Below, piece after piece: positions 21,858 through 32,517 of a stretch of 64,000 nt of DNA. A model generated the notes under the pieces. That model saw only the letters and a list, made by a program, of their open reading frames with translations. It did not search any database and was not told the DNA's origin. The stretch is from NCBI RefSeq assembly GCF_022605165.1, contig NC_063071.1, positions 1,426,001-1,490,000 of the forward strand. The letters are read 5' to 3'. Both the position numbers and the translations under genes were made by a program. This stretch comes from Purpureocillium takamizusanense. Taxonomy: Eukaryota; Ascomycota; Sordariomycetes; Hypocreales; Ophiocordycipitaceae. Numbering within the stretch: position 1 is the first letter of the stretch; each line of letters begins with the position of its first letter.

Positions 21858-23772
21858 GGTTGGTGGATTGGTGGGTGGGTTGGTGGCTGCTGCAGGACAA
21901 TGCCGGGGCCAGAAAAACGTGGCAGGCGGTCGAGGGGCTTGCTGGCTGGGCTGCGGAGAATTGGGTCACCTAGGTATGTGATGCGTGCGCGCGCTGCCGC
22001 CGCAAGCAGCATGCAAGGTGTCGTGGCTATCGTCCAAGCGTCTTTCTTTTTCGGTCAGAGGCCCCACGGTGAAGAGGGGAGGGGGTGGGGAGGGGGTTTG
22101 GTGATACTTTGTTCATAGTCAAGCATGGACGACGGCGAGGAGGACGAGGACGAGGGGAACAGCAGGAGGAGTAGAGCTGGGGCGAGGGTGGGAGACGACA
22201 TGGGATAAGAGGTGAAGAGGCGCGTCCAACAGGTACCCTTTAGTTACTCCCTCAATGGCCCCAGGCTCTTCATCATCCCCTACTACTTCGTACTGGGGCA
22301 ACCACTAACACGCCCGGACGCAGCCGTAGGCGCCGCCATAGTAGGCACTACCTTGAACTAGGACTGCGGAACCCGCCGAGAGCCCCCAGAGGCAGCAACC
22401 CTCAACCTGTGAACCTGGAATGGAACCTATAGACAGCCCCGTACGTTAGTACTAACCCCAGGCGCTGCAGACCTAGCCCAGCGGACTGCCTACACCCGAC
22501 GAAGCCTTGGACAGCCCACCTCACCCCTCCATCCTCTCCTCCTCCGCAGCCATCGTCAGTCGTGTGCCGCGCCAATTGGCTGCTTGCCTGCCGCCGTCCC
22601 TCGTCCTTCCACTACTACATGGCGGGGTCCCCCCCACGAATTGACCATCGACGTGTCAAGCCGACAGGCGCGCATTCCCTCCGCCGCCTTTCCCATCTCT
22701 TCGTAGTACGTACTATATTTCCGCATCTTGGTTGGTTCATCCATTTCCTTGCGCCTTGTGACTGGACAATTCGGCGGACAACGACGACGTCGACGTCGAC
22801 GTCGGCTCGTCTTCTCTGCCCATCTTCTTCTGACCTGCTGCTGTGTCTGCGTGCGTGAGCGCGCGCGTCTCTGGTCAGCAAAAGTATGGCACCTTCGCCG
22901 ACTCTCACAGCCGTCTATACACTACCCGAGGCTTTTTGTTGTCGCTTTCTTAGGCATTGCGTATAAGAGGCGGTAAAGGGAGAGGGGGGAGGGGTGTCTG
23001 TCTCCGGCAGCAACTCGACAGCGACACCCCTCTCGTCCGTTGTGACTTTTCAGAAGAGGATGGGGTGCAGTACGACACCGAACGACAAGCAAGAGCTGAA
23101 CAGAGACCTCAGGCACGCACGCACGCTCCTGGCTCGTCTCAACATCGTTCCATACAGAACCTCATGGGTTAGTTAGTACGTAGGTAGCCAGATGGGCAAG
23201 GGCAGTCTTTTGTCTCACGCACGGAGTGAGAGAGAGAGAGCGTGTGTGCGTGTCACTACTACTACGGACCTTGTGATGGTGGCTTCGCTTTCTCATGCCG
23301 CGCACACGGGGGCTGGCTGATCGTACATACATCTCTGGCACAGCAGCCGCCAACAACACCCTCCTGCTGCACCATCAGCATCCGCAACAGACAGCCATGC
23401 GGTCGGTGGTAGTTGTGGTGGGGTGAAGGAGAAATGTCTCGTCGCCGAAAATGGCCCTGGTGAGAGACATGGGCGAGGAGACTCCCCTTGCCCTCGCCCC
23501 AAACAAAAATAAGATGAGCCGAGCCTGCCTCAGAACCAGCTCGTCGGTGCCCCCGCCCTGAGACATTCGGCAGCCGGGCCCGACCGTCGACAGCCCAGGC
23601 CAAAGGGGGAGGGGGGTACTGTTTTGACTGACTGATTCATCTCTCCAACGACTCGACTCGTCGGCCGCAGGACCAGCAGCAGCAGCCGCACGCAAGAGCT
23701 GCAGTCCTCCCCCCTCCTGCGAGCGCCACCTGTCCGTCGTCAATCAATCACCATGTGCTTCGGGACGAGTAC

Positions 23773-23807
23773 GTACTTCGTACACAAGTACATACTGTAC
23801 GAAATAC
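23773..23807. repeat. Imperfect inverted repeat built from the dispersed nonamer
   Basis: Arms GTACTTCGTAC (23773-23783) and GTACGAAATAC (23797-23807) pair at 10 of 11 positions across a 13-nt loop. The left arm contains an exact reverse copy of the dispersed TACGAAGTA motif. Confidence 0.7.
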
Positions 23808-24491
23808 ATGGTAGGGTTGTCCTGCCTGTGAGCTGATCGGCAGCGGCGTTTCCCCATCCCATATATTCCTCGCTACTATGCCGATGCACTTGCATTCAAA
23901 CCGCGCGGGCTCGACAAATGAGCTGGCGAGACAGACGTAGCAGCGTCGTCCACCACGCCTGGAAGCCCGCTGCCCCCCCCCAGGTGAGCCAGGTGAGCGG
24001 AGGCACACACTCTCGCCGCCTTGAAATGCCACAAGTGACCAATGTAGTTCTGCCTGCCGCGGGCCGTCCATGGCTGCAGAGATCTGACCGCTCCGATCCG
24101 TCGAGTCAGGGTCGAGTCAATTTCCCGCATACGTACCACACGCGGCTTCACCGCCGTATATATCAATGGGCATGCAATAGGATTCATCCACGTTGGACTT
24201 GACGAGCTGCGGCGAAACACCACAACATGGCCAAGCAGGGAAAAGTATAGCCCGCCGCTCTGCACGACGACGGGACCCGTTGAATAGACTACCACGCAAG
24301 CTAAAACAAGGTCGGCGCCATGTTGAAAGAGAACCCAGACATTCATTCAACGCCCAAAGCCCAACTCCAATGCTACTCTCGTGGCCCATCATTACTCCAG
24401 CCCACCGTCATTAGCGAGCCACATTTCGCATATCTCGCCGGGCCATAAGAACCGCAGGTCGTGCGTGCTCCCTTGGACGCCCGCCATCTTC

Positions 24492-24909
24492 TTAGCGGGT
24501 CGGCTGCACGATGGTGCCGTATCCTTGGCCGCCCGTCTGCACGTTGTCCGAGTAGACGCCAGGCGCGCGGCTGGTTGGGTAGCGCCCCTCGTGGGCCTGC
24601 TCTCGACGGTCATAGTAGATGTACTCGAGATAGAAGGCGTGAATATGACCGGGTAGATAGCCGAGGATCGTCAGGCAAATGTTGATGAGCAAGTCTGCGA
24701 CGTGGTCAGCGGCTAGTACTACCGACAGCACAGCCTCGAGCAAGGGACGAGGAGACAGCTCACCCATGCCACATCCTGCCACTGCCCACACTCCCAGGGG
24801 AGGGACTACGAGAGACGTTAGCGGCGCCGCTTCCGTTTTGGGCTTGTCGCGGATGCGGCGTACAGAGGATGGTGATGAGGACGATGAGGATAGCGGACGC
24901 GACACCCAT
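24492..24909 (-). CDS. PMP3: Plasma membrane proteolipid 3 (PMP3 / RCI2 family)
   Basis: Three exons, 24909-24864, 24805-24764 and 24694-24492, give 96 aa. The introns start GTACGC and GTGAGC; the first has a GCTAAC branch point. The family core is complete: helix 1 (SAILIVLITILFPPLGVW), the Gly-Cys-Gly turn (AGCGMD) and helix 2 (LLINICLTILGYLPGHIHAFYLEY). A polar tail of about 40 residues, rich in Gly, Tyr and Gln, follows; yeast Pmp3 (55 aa) lacks it, but longer variants are known in filamentous fungi. PMP3 proteins sit in the plasma membrane, help maintain membrane potential and salt tolerance, and are often stress-induced. AGGGG elements upstream fit that. Confidence 0.9.
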
Positions 24910-25102
24910 GATGGCGTTGGAAGCGTGCTTCGGCGTCGATGATGTTTCAGTTGATGCGCTACGCGGGGTGTAATTGTTCGGCTAAATCAACCTCGTCACG
25001 TTCAAGGCGGATGCTGGGCTTCGGTGACAATCGCGGATGTTGCAGTTCGATGCACGACTCGCAGTGGTGGTCTGTGTCGTCACAGGTTCGTGAGAATAGG
25101 TG

Positions 25103-25144
25103 AGGGGTTCGAAGGACGACGTGTGAGGGGGGAAGTGTGAGGGG
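25103..25144. promoter_or_regulatory. Three AGGGG (STRE-like) elements upstream of PMP3
   Basis: AGGGG occurs at 25103-25107, 25126-25130 and 25140-25144, about 195-235 bp upstream of the PMP3 start codon. AGGGG/CCCCT is the core stress-response element bound by Msn2/4-type zinc-finger factors. The pentamer is short and the DNA is GC-rich, so this is suggestive only. Confidence 0.35.
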
Positions 25145-28100
25145 GGAGCGTTCCAACGAGGGCGATGGCGTAAAACGTGATTGCGACGACTGCAACCGCG
25201 CACTGAAACTCATCCCGTCCAGGGCAGGCGAGACCTCCTATCGTTCGATAATCACTGTCGGGCGGTGACGTGGTGCACCGTCCAGCACGTCCAGAGCATG
25301 ACGTAAGGCGCACGTGCCATCGGCTACCGCTTCCGCATCTCAGAGAGGATGCGCCGTGGCGCCAGCTAGGAGAGAGCTATGGACAGCTTGTGGCCAAACA
25401 AAGAGTGCTCAAAAGCCGAATTGACTTCCCGCCGATATAGTGTTTGAGGCCGCCACCACAGATGAGCGTGCCAAACCTGGCGAGATTCGATCTCAGCCGT
25501 CGCAAAAAACAAACCAAGAAACCACACAATCTCGTGTGAAGGGGCGACGGCAAAAATGGTGCCACCGTGGCGGCCACTCGTCGTCTGCGGCCATGCTGCA
25601 GATAAAAGAGTCACATCCACGGGCATCCATTGGCAGGCCCATCAACGGGGACTTCCCTGTCGACGACCTTGACATCCCTCTGTGCTGCATGCACCGAGCC
25701 CTTGAACCCATTTTCCATCCACGAACCAACCGCTCCCTCTGAAGCTGCAGGACCTAGGAATACATCACACGCCGCAGGAGTCACGCGGCGGCAAGCGATG
25801 CCCAGCCTCGAGCACAGGTTGCCTCATGCTGCGCCGCAAGCCTCGGGCCCCCTTAGACAAGCAAGGGTGGCCAAACATGACGCCCTATAAAGTACGTAGG
25901 ACGCGGAAGCGAGGCGCAGTGGCCTGGCTGGCCGTCGACTGCAAACCAACATCGCAGCGGCCACCCGCGCGACCTGCAAAGCGAATCAGTGCTTTCTTTC
26001 AGTGAAACAAGCTCTGCTTGAGCTGCAGTGACGCTATTTCCTGGGGAGGACGCAACACGGCGCCCCGGGCCTTGGCCAGACCAACTCAGCCCAGCGCCCC
26101 CAGATCTCGCATGCAAGTCGCCGTGTGTGTCCCAGCACTTTGTTGCCCCGCGGCCTGCCTGACTTGTACTGCTTTGCGTTGGTGCGACGAGCTGCCAGAT
26201 CCCGTGGGCGTATATTGTGTAGCCCGTACGAGCACATGATATGTAGGTATGTGCTTTGAGCATGCCTGCAGCATTGCCGCGACGGCGCTGCGAGCGAGCC
26301 TGGCCCAAGGCCCTGGGAATGGTCGTTGGTGCGACCTCCACCTTGCAGGTCCGAACGAACGCTCTGCCAGCTCGCTGCTGCCAGCGCGGATTGAGTCGTC
26401 CGACGTCAGGGATCCGTGCCGTTCGTGTCTCTCCGTCCCGCGTACGGGGAGGTAACAGTGGCGCATCCGTTGTTGTGCGCTCAACAGCTTTGATACAGCT
26501 TGGTCGTAGCGGTGCTTCAGGCAGGGAGGGCGCCGCAAGGTTCACGACAAGCGAGATGGGAGCCATGTATGGAGGCCACTGTCTTATCACCACCAGACGT
26601 CATCTCCATCTTCACAGGAGCGAGGGGCTGGCGAAATAGGGTAGTTATCACCAGGAATGAGTTATGATGCTTACTACCTACTTGGTCATGACCGACGAGG
26701 GCCTGCCGATGAAGGACGTGGGTATGCGCTGCTACGCCCCAACATCTCAGGCCAGCTTGTTGCCAGTGCGCCGGGTCAGCATCCGTGGGCCGCTAGCGGG
26801 CTCGCGCGTTTTCCGGGGCACCACCAGCATGGCACGACCGCTGGGACCGCAGAAGCTAGGAGCGGCAAGCCCCTGGCGGCAGCGGGTGGTGGGCGCCCGG
26901 GCGCGTGGATGGAGGGTGAGGTGGATGGGTGGGTTCCAGGTTCGCCGCCCGCCAGGCGGGGGACGACGCTAGCCCGTCCACAGCAATGAGGCAGTAGGCA
27001 GGGTCCAGGGCGCCGTGGCGTGGCGTTTCACAGCTCGAGCTGCGAGTCGTCGACCGTGTGCGTGCGAACTTGGTACCTTGCGGATGGATGGATGGATTGT
27101 CTGGCTGGCGGGAAGAGACGACAACGACGACGACGACGAAGCATGAGGAGAGAGGGAACCGTGCGGCCCGCGCAGCCACTCGATGCCCTGCGTGCGACTG
27201 GGAAAGCATCAATCAATCATTCCCCATCCCCCGCAGGCAGCGCGCAGCTTCTTGTGCCACCTCATCGAAGCCGATGTGGGATCGTGGCCACATCGCCAGC
27301 CGTCGAAGCCTGTCCGTCGTTCCAACGACCGGCCGGCCGACATGGGAGACAAGAAAGGTCCGCCTGCCCCACCACGCAGGAAGATTGACGGGAACCATGC
27401 GCCTGTGTTGTCGAGAGTTGCTGCCAGCGTCGAGAACACGCGTGGTGCTGGCCCAAAAGCCGCGTTTCTGACACGTCGGTTGAACGGGGACTGGGGTTCC
27501 TAGGTGATTTGGGGCGGCGTCCCGCGCAGGAGGAAGAAGCAGGGTCAGTCAGGGTTGGTGGTACGTATCGCGCGCGCCTGTTCATGTTTCCCTCCTCCAC
27601 TCTCTCCACGGCGAGTCGGCCAGCATACCGGGAGGCGTTGTGAGTGAAGTATCTTGTAGTAGTACGTACGAAGTATGGTGTAAACTCTGAACTGCCCCAT
27701 TCTAGACCGACCTTGCACTCCATTGCAGCCGTCGAGCTGCAAGACTCGTCGTCAGCATCCGAAACTGATGAGAGACCTCGGGAAAAGGGAAAAAGACACC
27801 GACCGACAACGCCCTTGGACCCGTAATGCGCCCCGTCGGGGCCGCTGTTGGTTGGTGGTGGTGATGGTGGTGGTGGGGGTGCGCCCAAACAGTGGAGTAG
27901 GACGTACTTTGTACCAGGAGGAGCCGTTCGGTTGGAGAAGGACGGACATGACAGACCGGCCAGTTTTGCATGAGGGGAACGCCAATTGTCCACTGGCCAC
28001 TGGACGCTTGCCCGCTGAGAGAGCGGGCCCGTCCTCACCTCAGCTACCTTAGGTACTATGAGTGAGGTGTGGTGTGCGCGCCAGTCGCGGCTTTGCTGTG

Positions 28101-28286
28101 GTGCAGTTGCGATGCAGGGCCGCATCAAGTCCACAGCGCAGGCATCCATGCCATCCATGGAGGTGATGAGGGAGCGAGCCGCGGCCTGCTGGGCTGTGAG
28201 GGTTCAAGAGCTACCTCCCAGGGGGGTTATTCCTGTCCATCCCTCCAGGTGGTGGCTACAGGTAATCGATACGAGCAGGTATTCGT

Positions 28287-28305
28287 AGGTACAGCCACTG
28301 TACCT
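28287..28305. repeat. Short perfect inverted repeat
   Basis: AGGTACAG and CTGTACCT are perfect reverse complements separated by CCA. Confidence 0.8.
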
Positions 28306-29134
28306 GCCTGACCTTGCAGCTTCCAGTTGCGTCTGGCCCGGTGCATCGTCTTCATCGTGTCCCCCGGCCACCGTGCTGGGCAGCAGGGAAGACGGCCCGC
28401 CAATGGGTCGCTCAAGTACCTACTGCGTACCTTATGGCACAGGGCAGTCAGGATACTGCCCTGGCGGGTACTCGGCCTCGACCCCCCAAATCCGCCATCC
28501 CCATCCACCGTCGCCTCCACTGCCGCCGCCCGCCAGGTGCCAGCAGCACACGAGGGCTCACTAGTACTAAGGTTGGGTTGACTCGTCCACCCGCCGCCGG
28601 CCGTCCCCTTCCTGTGTGCCTCGCGCCCATCCCATCCCGTCCCATCCATCCATCCATCGCACGGCACCCTTCTTTTTCCCAATTCAATCCCCCGATCTCA
28701 ACAACCTCTGCCACCCGTCGTCAGCTCTAATCCCCCCCATCGCGACGGCGTTCTTGCGCATACTTCCCCCCCACGGCGCGGCCAATCTTTCTTCTTCCCC
28801 CCGGTGCTTTGCCATTTTTACCTTCTTTTTTTAACCCCCCCATTTCTTCTCTACCCCCCCTTGCCCCTTCGGGCAGTCGGATTCTCCAGCTCCGGCTCTG
28901 CGCCTACACTACCAAAGTGCCTGCGCTTCTTTTTGCTCGGCGGCGCCTCCTGAAGCTTCACACCACCTCTCTCTGCACCACGCAGCAACCTCGAAGCTTC
29001 GACCTGAGCCGGCCCGGTCACAGGCTGCAGCTCCCTCCCCCCGCCGCCCCTCAAGAGACCAAGGTCGGCCTTCGAGCTCGTCGCCCATCCCCTGCCGCCT
29101 TGAGCCCGAAGACTCCGCGTCTCCGCCGCCCATC

Positions 29135-31324
29135 ATGACCACGCAGCCCCAGGTCAACATCGACCGCTACGTCGTGATCCATGTGGCCACGACCTGCGAT
29201 GAACATGGCGTCTACGTCACCAAAGACTCTGCCGAGGTCATTGAGCTTGGATGGATCCTGCTCGATGCGAATTCCCTTGAGGAGGTGAGTTGCCCGTCGT
29301 CTCCGTGGACCATGCTGGTTCTCTCCACCGTGTCCCGTCGCTGACCCGTGCTCCAACAGATTACCCATGAGAGCGTCCTCGTCAAGCCTGTCAACACCCC
29401 CATCACGCCCTTGTGCAGTAAGTCAACCTCATGCTGCCCCTTCTACCCCATTCATGCTCTCTTGGCCGCGTCCGCCATAATTGTCGGCCGCCATCGGGGC
29501 GGTCCGTTCATCCGGCCGACGGGCAAATATTCTGTTGAGCGAAAACTGGAGCTGATCACGACGCCTCCGCAGCGAGCCTCACAACCCTCACTTGGGAGCA
29601 CGTCCGAAATGCCGGCACCTTCAGAGACGCCATCGGTCGATTCGATGCTTTTGCGAACGAGTATCTTACAAGCAAGAACCTCGACTTCGTATTCGTCACC
29701 CTAGATGCCTGGGATCTGCGCGTTCAGCTTCCCCGAGAAGCCCGCGACAAGGCTGTCGTGCTGCCTCCGTATCTGCAGCACTCACGCACCTTCGATCTGC
29801 GCACCGAGTATCAGCGTTGGCAGCAGCACCACCCCGAGTCGCTGCCTTTCGGCCCGTCGATGCTCTCCAACATCTGCGCCGCACTCGAGGTGGAGCCCGT
29901 TCAGTCGAGCGCCCCCATCAAGCACAACTTGCCCTTCCACCTGCAGGCCTTGGCCCCGGCCTCGCCGCGCCGCGCCATGGAGGAGGCCATCACTCTTGCT
30001 CGCGTTCTTCGAGGGCTCATCCGCAAGTCCCAGCCCTCGCAGGAGCACCCCGACGTCCTAACTCGGCCCATGGATGCTCGTGCCGATGTGCGAGCCTTCC
30101 TCTCCGAGAGGAGCAAGGTCCTGCATATGTCTGGGCTTCCTCACGACACGACTCAGTCAGAACTTGAGAGCTGGTTCACCCAGTTTGGTGGCCGCCCTAT
30201 CGCCTTCTGGACTCTCCGTACCCCCGAGCAACACAAGCCCACCGGCACCGGCTTTGCAGTGTTTTCTTCACATGAAGAGGTCAGTTGGCCGCACCCTCCC
30301 TGATAGACGCTGAGATCTCTGCGTTGGTCCTGGCCCCTGCCGTGATGTATCGAAGCTAACGTCCGCGCCCCAGGCCGCCGAGAGCCTGTGCATGAATGGT
30401 CGCGCGCTCAACGAAAAGGCCATTGAAGTCTCTCCTTCTTCCAGCCGTGTTCTCGATCGTGCGCAGGACATCCTGACGCCGTTCCCGCCTAGCAAGAATC
30501 GACCTCGACCTGGCGACTGGACTTGCCCCTCTTGCGGCTTCTCCAACTTCCAGCGCCGCACGGCCTGCTTCCGATGCTCGTTCCCTGCCATGGGTGCCGG
30601 GCCTGCCGGTGGTGAGATGGGCGGCGGTGGCCCTGGCGGCTACGGCTACCAGTACGGCCCCCCCAACATGATGCCTCCCCCTCCTCATGGCGGCCACCAC
30701 GGCCCGATGGGCCATGGTGGACGCATGGGTGGCGGCGGCGTTGTCCCGTTTCGTGCTGGTGACTGGAAGTGCGGCAACGAGGTGTGCGGTTACCACAACT
30801 TCGCCAAGAATGTTTGCTGTCTTCGTTGCGGCGCCAGCCGCGCCGGGGCTGCCGTGGTCGCCGACTCGGGCTACCCATCTCCCATGGATAACGCGTCGCA
30901 GTATAGCATGAGCCAGGGATCCATGGCTGGCACTCCCGGTCCCGGACCATTCGGCTCCGGCAACTCCTTCGCCTCTGGTGCTGGCTACAATCAGCATTTT
31001 GGAGGCCCTCCCAACCACTTTTTGCCGTCCGGCCTGGGTGGTGGTGCCGGTGCTTATCCCAGCTCTCTCAACACCCAGGGCTTTGGCTCGACTCCAGGGT
31101 CTCACTCGGCCGGCCCTTTCGATAGCCGAGCTGCGGAGGCCGCTTTCCAGTCCGCCACCAACGGCCCTGCGTCAGCCGGCCCCAACGCGTCCAACAACTT
31201 CTACAATAATGGGGAGAATGACCCGTTCGCCTTCCTGTCAAGCGGCATCGGCGGCCTGTCGGTCAGCGGCAACGACGCCCGCCAGAACGGCGGCGGTGCT
31301 CCCCCGAGCAAGTCGCCTGCCTAA
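29135..31324 (+). CDS. NRP1: NRP1/ARP-like RNA-binding protein: exonuclease-like domain, RRM and two RanBP2 zinc fingers
   Basis: Four exons, 29135-29284, 29360-29417, 29573-30279 and 30374-31324, give 621 aa. The third exon restores the conserved SLTTLTWEHV segment. Residues about 8-190 resemble the DEDD/ERI-1 exonuclease fold, but the first motif reads VIHVATTCD where active enzymes have IIDFEATC, so both the Asp and the Glu of motif I are missing. An RRM follows (about 250-325), then two RanBP2-type zinc fingers (W-x-C-x2-C...C-x2-C, starting about 352 and 434) and a Gly/Ser/Asn-rich tail. Yeast Nrp1 is an RNA-binding protein that enters stress granules. Here it probably binds mRNA in the cytoplasm. 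Confidence 0.87.
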
Positions 31325-32517
31325 AGACGACGTGACAAGTGAGCTAACCGTGGGCTCTCGACGGAACGTCTCACTCGGTTGATAGTTGCGAATCTTTCCG
31401 CGTCCCCACCAGGCACAGCAAGGGATCAACGACTTTGGAATGACGAACATAGAGCACTTATCCTTGACAAATACCTTCTGGACTTAGCTTGCTGTTACTA
31501 TGGGATAGGCGGGGGGGGACAAAGGTGTGTATTTGGTGTCAGGTCCAGGACGGAGTGTCGGGGACGTTATATTTCTGGAGGGATGCGGTACACTCTGACG
31601 GCTGGAAGACAAAAGTGACTATACCACGCACGGCTGTTCTGGTTTGAGTCTTCGGTGCAGACATTTTGCGGGACACGTGCGGTTTTGTTCACAATTGGGG
31701 GGCCATCTCGAGCGGCCCCGGGCTGCGATTCTATCTCGGTCGGGCGATGCGGAACTGGATTATTCAACGGCGATGGTGGAGGGTGTCGAAACGTGAGTTT
31801 CTGCTGGAATAACCCTTTTGTTGTCCCGGGAGGTGCATAGCGAAAGGGAGTGTACGGGTACATCTTGGTGTGAGTCGTTCAATATCCCCCCAGCTCAGCG
31901 GCATCTGCGTCTGGCGACCATCATCTTGGGTCTAGGACATGGGCTACTACTACCTCATTCGACATTGTCTTTGTTGTTTCCTTGCGGTCGACTCTCATTT
32001 TCTCTCCTCATGTCTTTTCTATCAAGTCTTTCGTTTCTCTCTTTTTTTCTATTTTTTGTGCGCCCTTGCTTCAAGGGCCCCCCATTCTTCCCGGGCAGCT
32101 CGATGGTGTTGGTACGGCTGGCGGCGACTGGGAAAGGGGTGACCCGTTTGGAGCGGGAGGTTCGGGCGAGGAGTCGGGGAGCTTCGGAACTCGTTCAACG
32201 GCTTGGCTGGTGGCTACGGGAGGAGGAGGCGGCGGCTGCGTCTACTCCCTGCTGCTCCCGCGCTTTGATGTTGCGGACTTGTTGATACAAAATGGAGGGC
32301 TACACCCTTCGGCGGATGTGTGATAGGACGATGAGATAAAAAAGACTTGGTTTTTCGCATTTGCGTCTCGCGGCGTGTTGATGGACCACAACGGGCGTTG
32401 CACTCTGTTCTGATTCTCTACAAAGCAAGCTATTGAGATTCCCTGATTTTCGCTGACCTGGGTCCCTTTCTCTAGTAGGCCAGTGGCCCCTCGCAACAAC
32501 CTTGATGTGGCGGTGCT
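31325..32517. other. Convergent intergenic region
   Basis: It lies between the NRP1-like and F-box-like genes, which converge. It contains T-rich stretches near 31985-32060 and no recognisable gene. Confidence 0.5.

Larger units (their letters stand above)
21003..24491. other. Long gene-poor intergenic region
   Basis: About 3.5 kb without a supportable gene. It contains a GGGC tandem (21836-21857), GA- and GT-rich stretches, two copies of the dispersed nonamer (22284 and 23774, as TACTTCGTA) and an imperfect hairpin at 23773-23807. The open frames are short and of biased composition. A non-coding transcript is possible but not shown by sequence. Confidence 0.5.
24910..29134. other. Long gene-poor intergenic region
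   Basis: About 4.2 kb. The left end is the PMP3 promoter. The right end, from about 28437, is an ATG-free C/T-rich leader of the NRP1-like gene. Between them I found no frame with domain-like character. It has one copy of the dispersed nonamer (27667), a near copy TACTTTGTAC (27905), TATA-like strings (for example near 25885) and a perfect 8-bp inverted repeat (28287-28305). Confidence 0.5.

Noticed and set aside
27341..27503. Short Pro/Lys-rich open frame (MGDKKGPPAPPRRK start)
   Set aside because: 53 codons without domain or splice support in a gene-poor stretch; it could be chance.
5094..28052. Recurrent TACCTTAG / AGGTACC-type strings (5100, 6058, 28044 and variants)
   Set aside because: Three exact octamers is close to the number expected by chance in 64 kb, unlike the TACGAAGTA nonamer.
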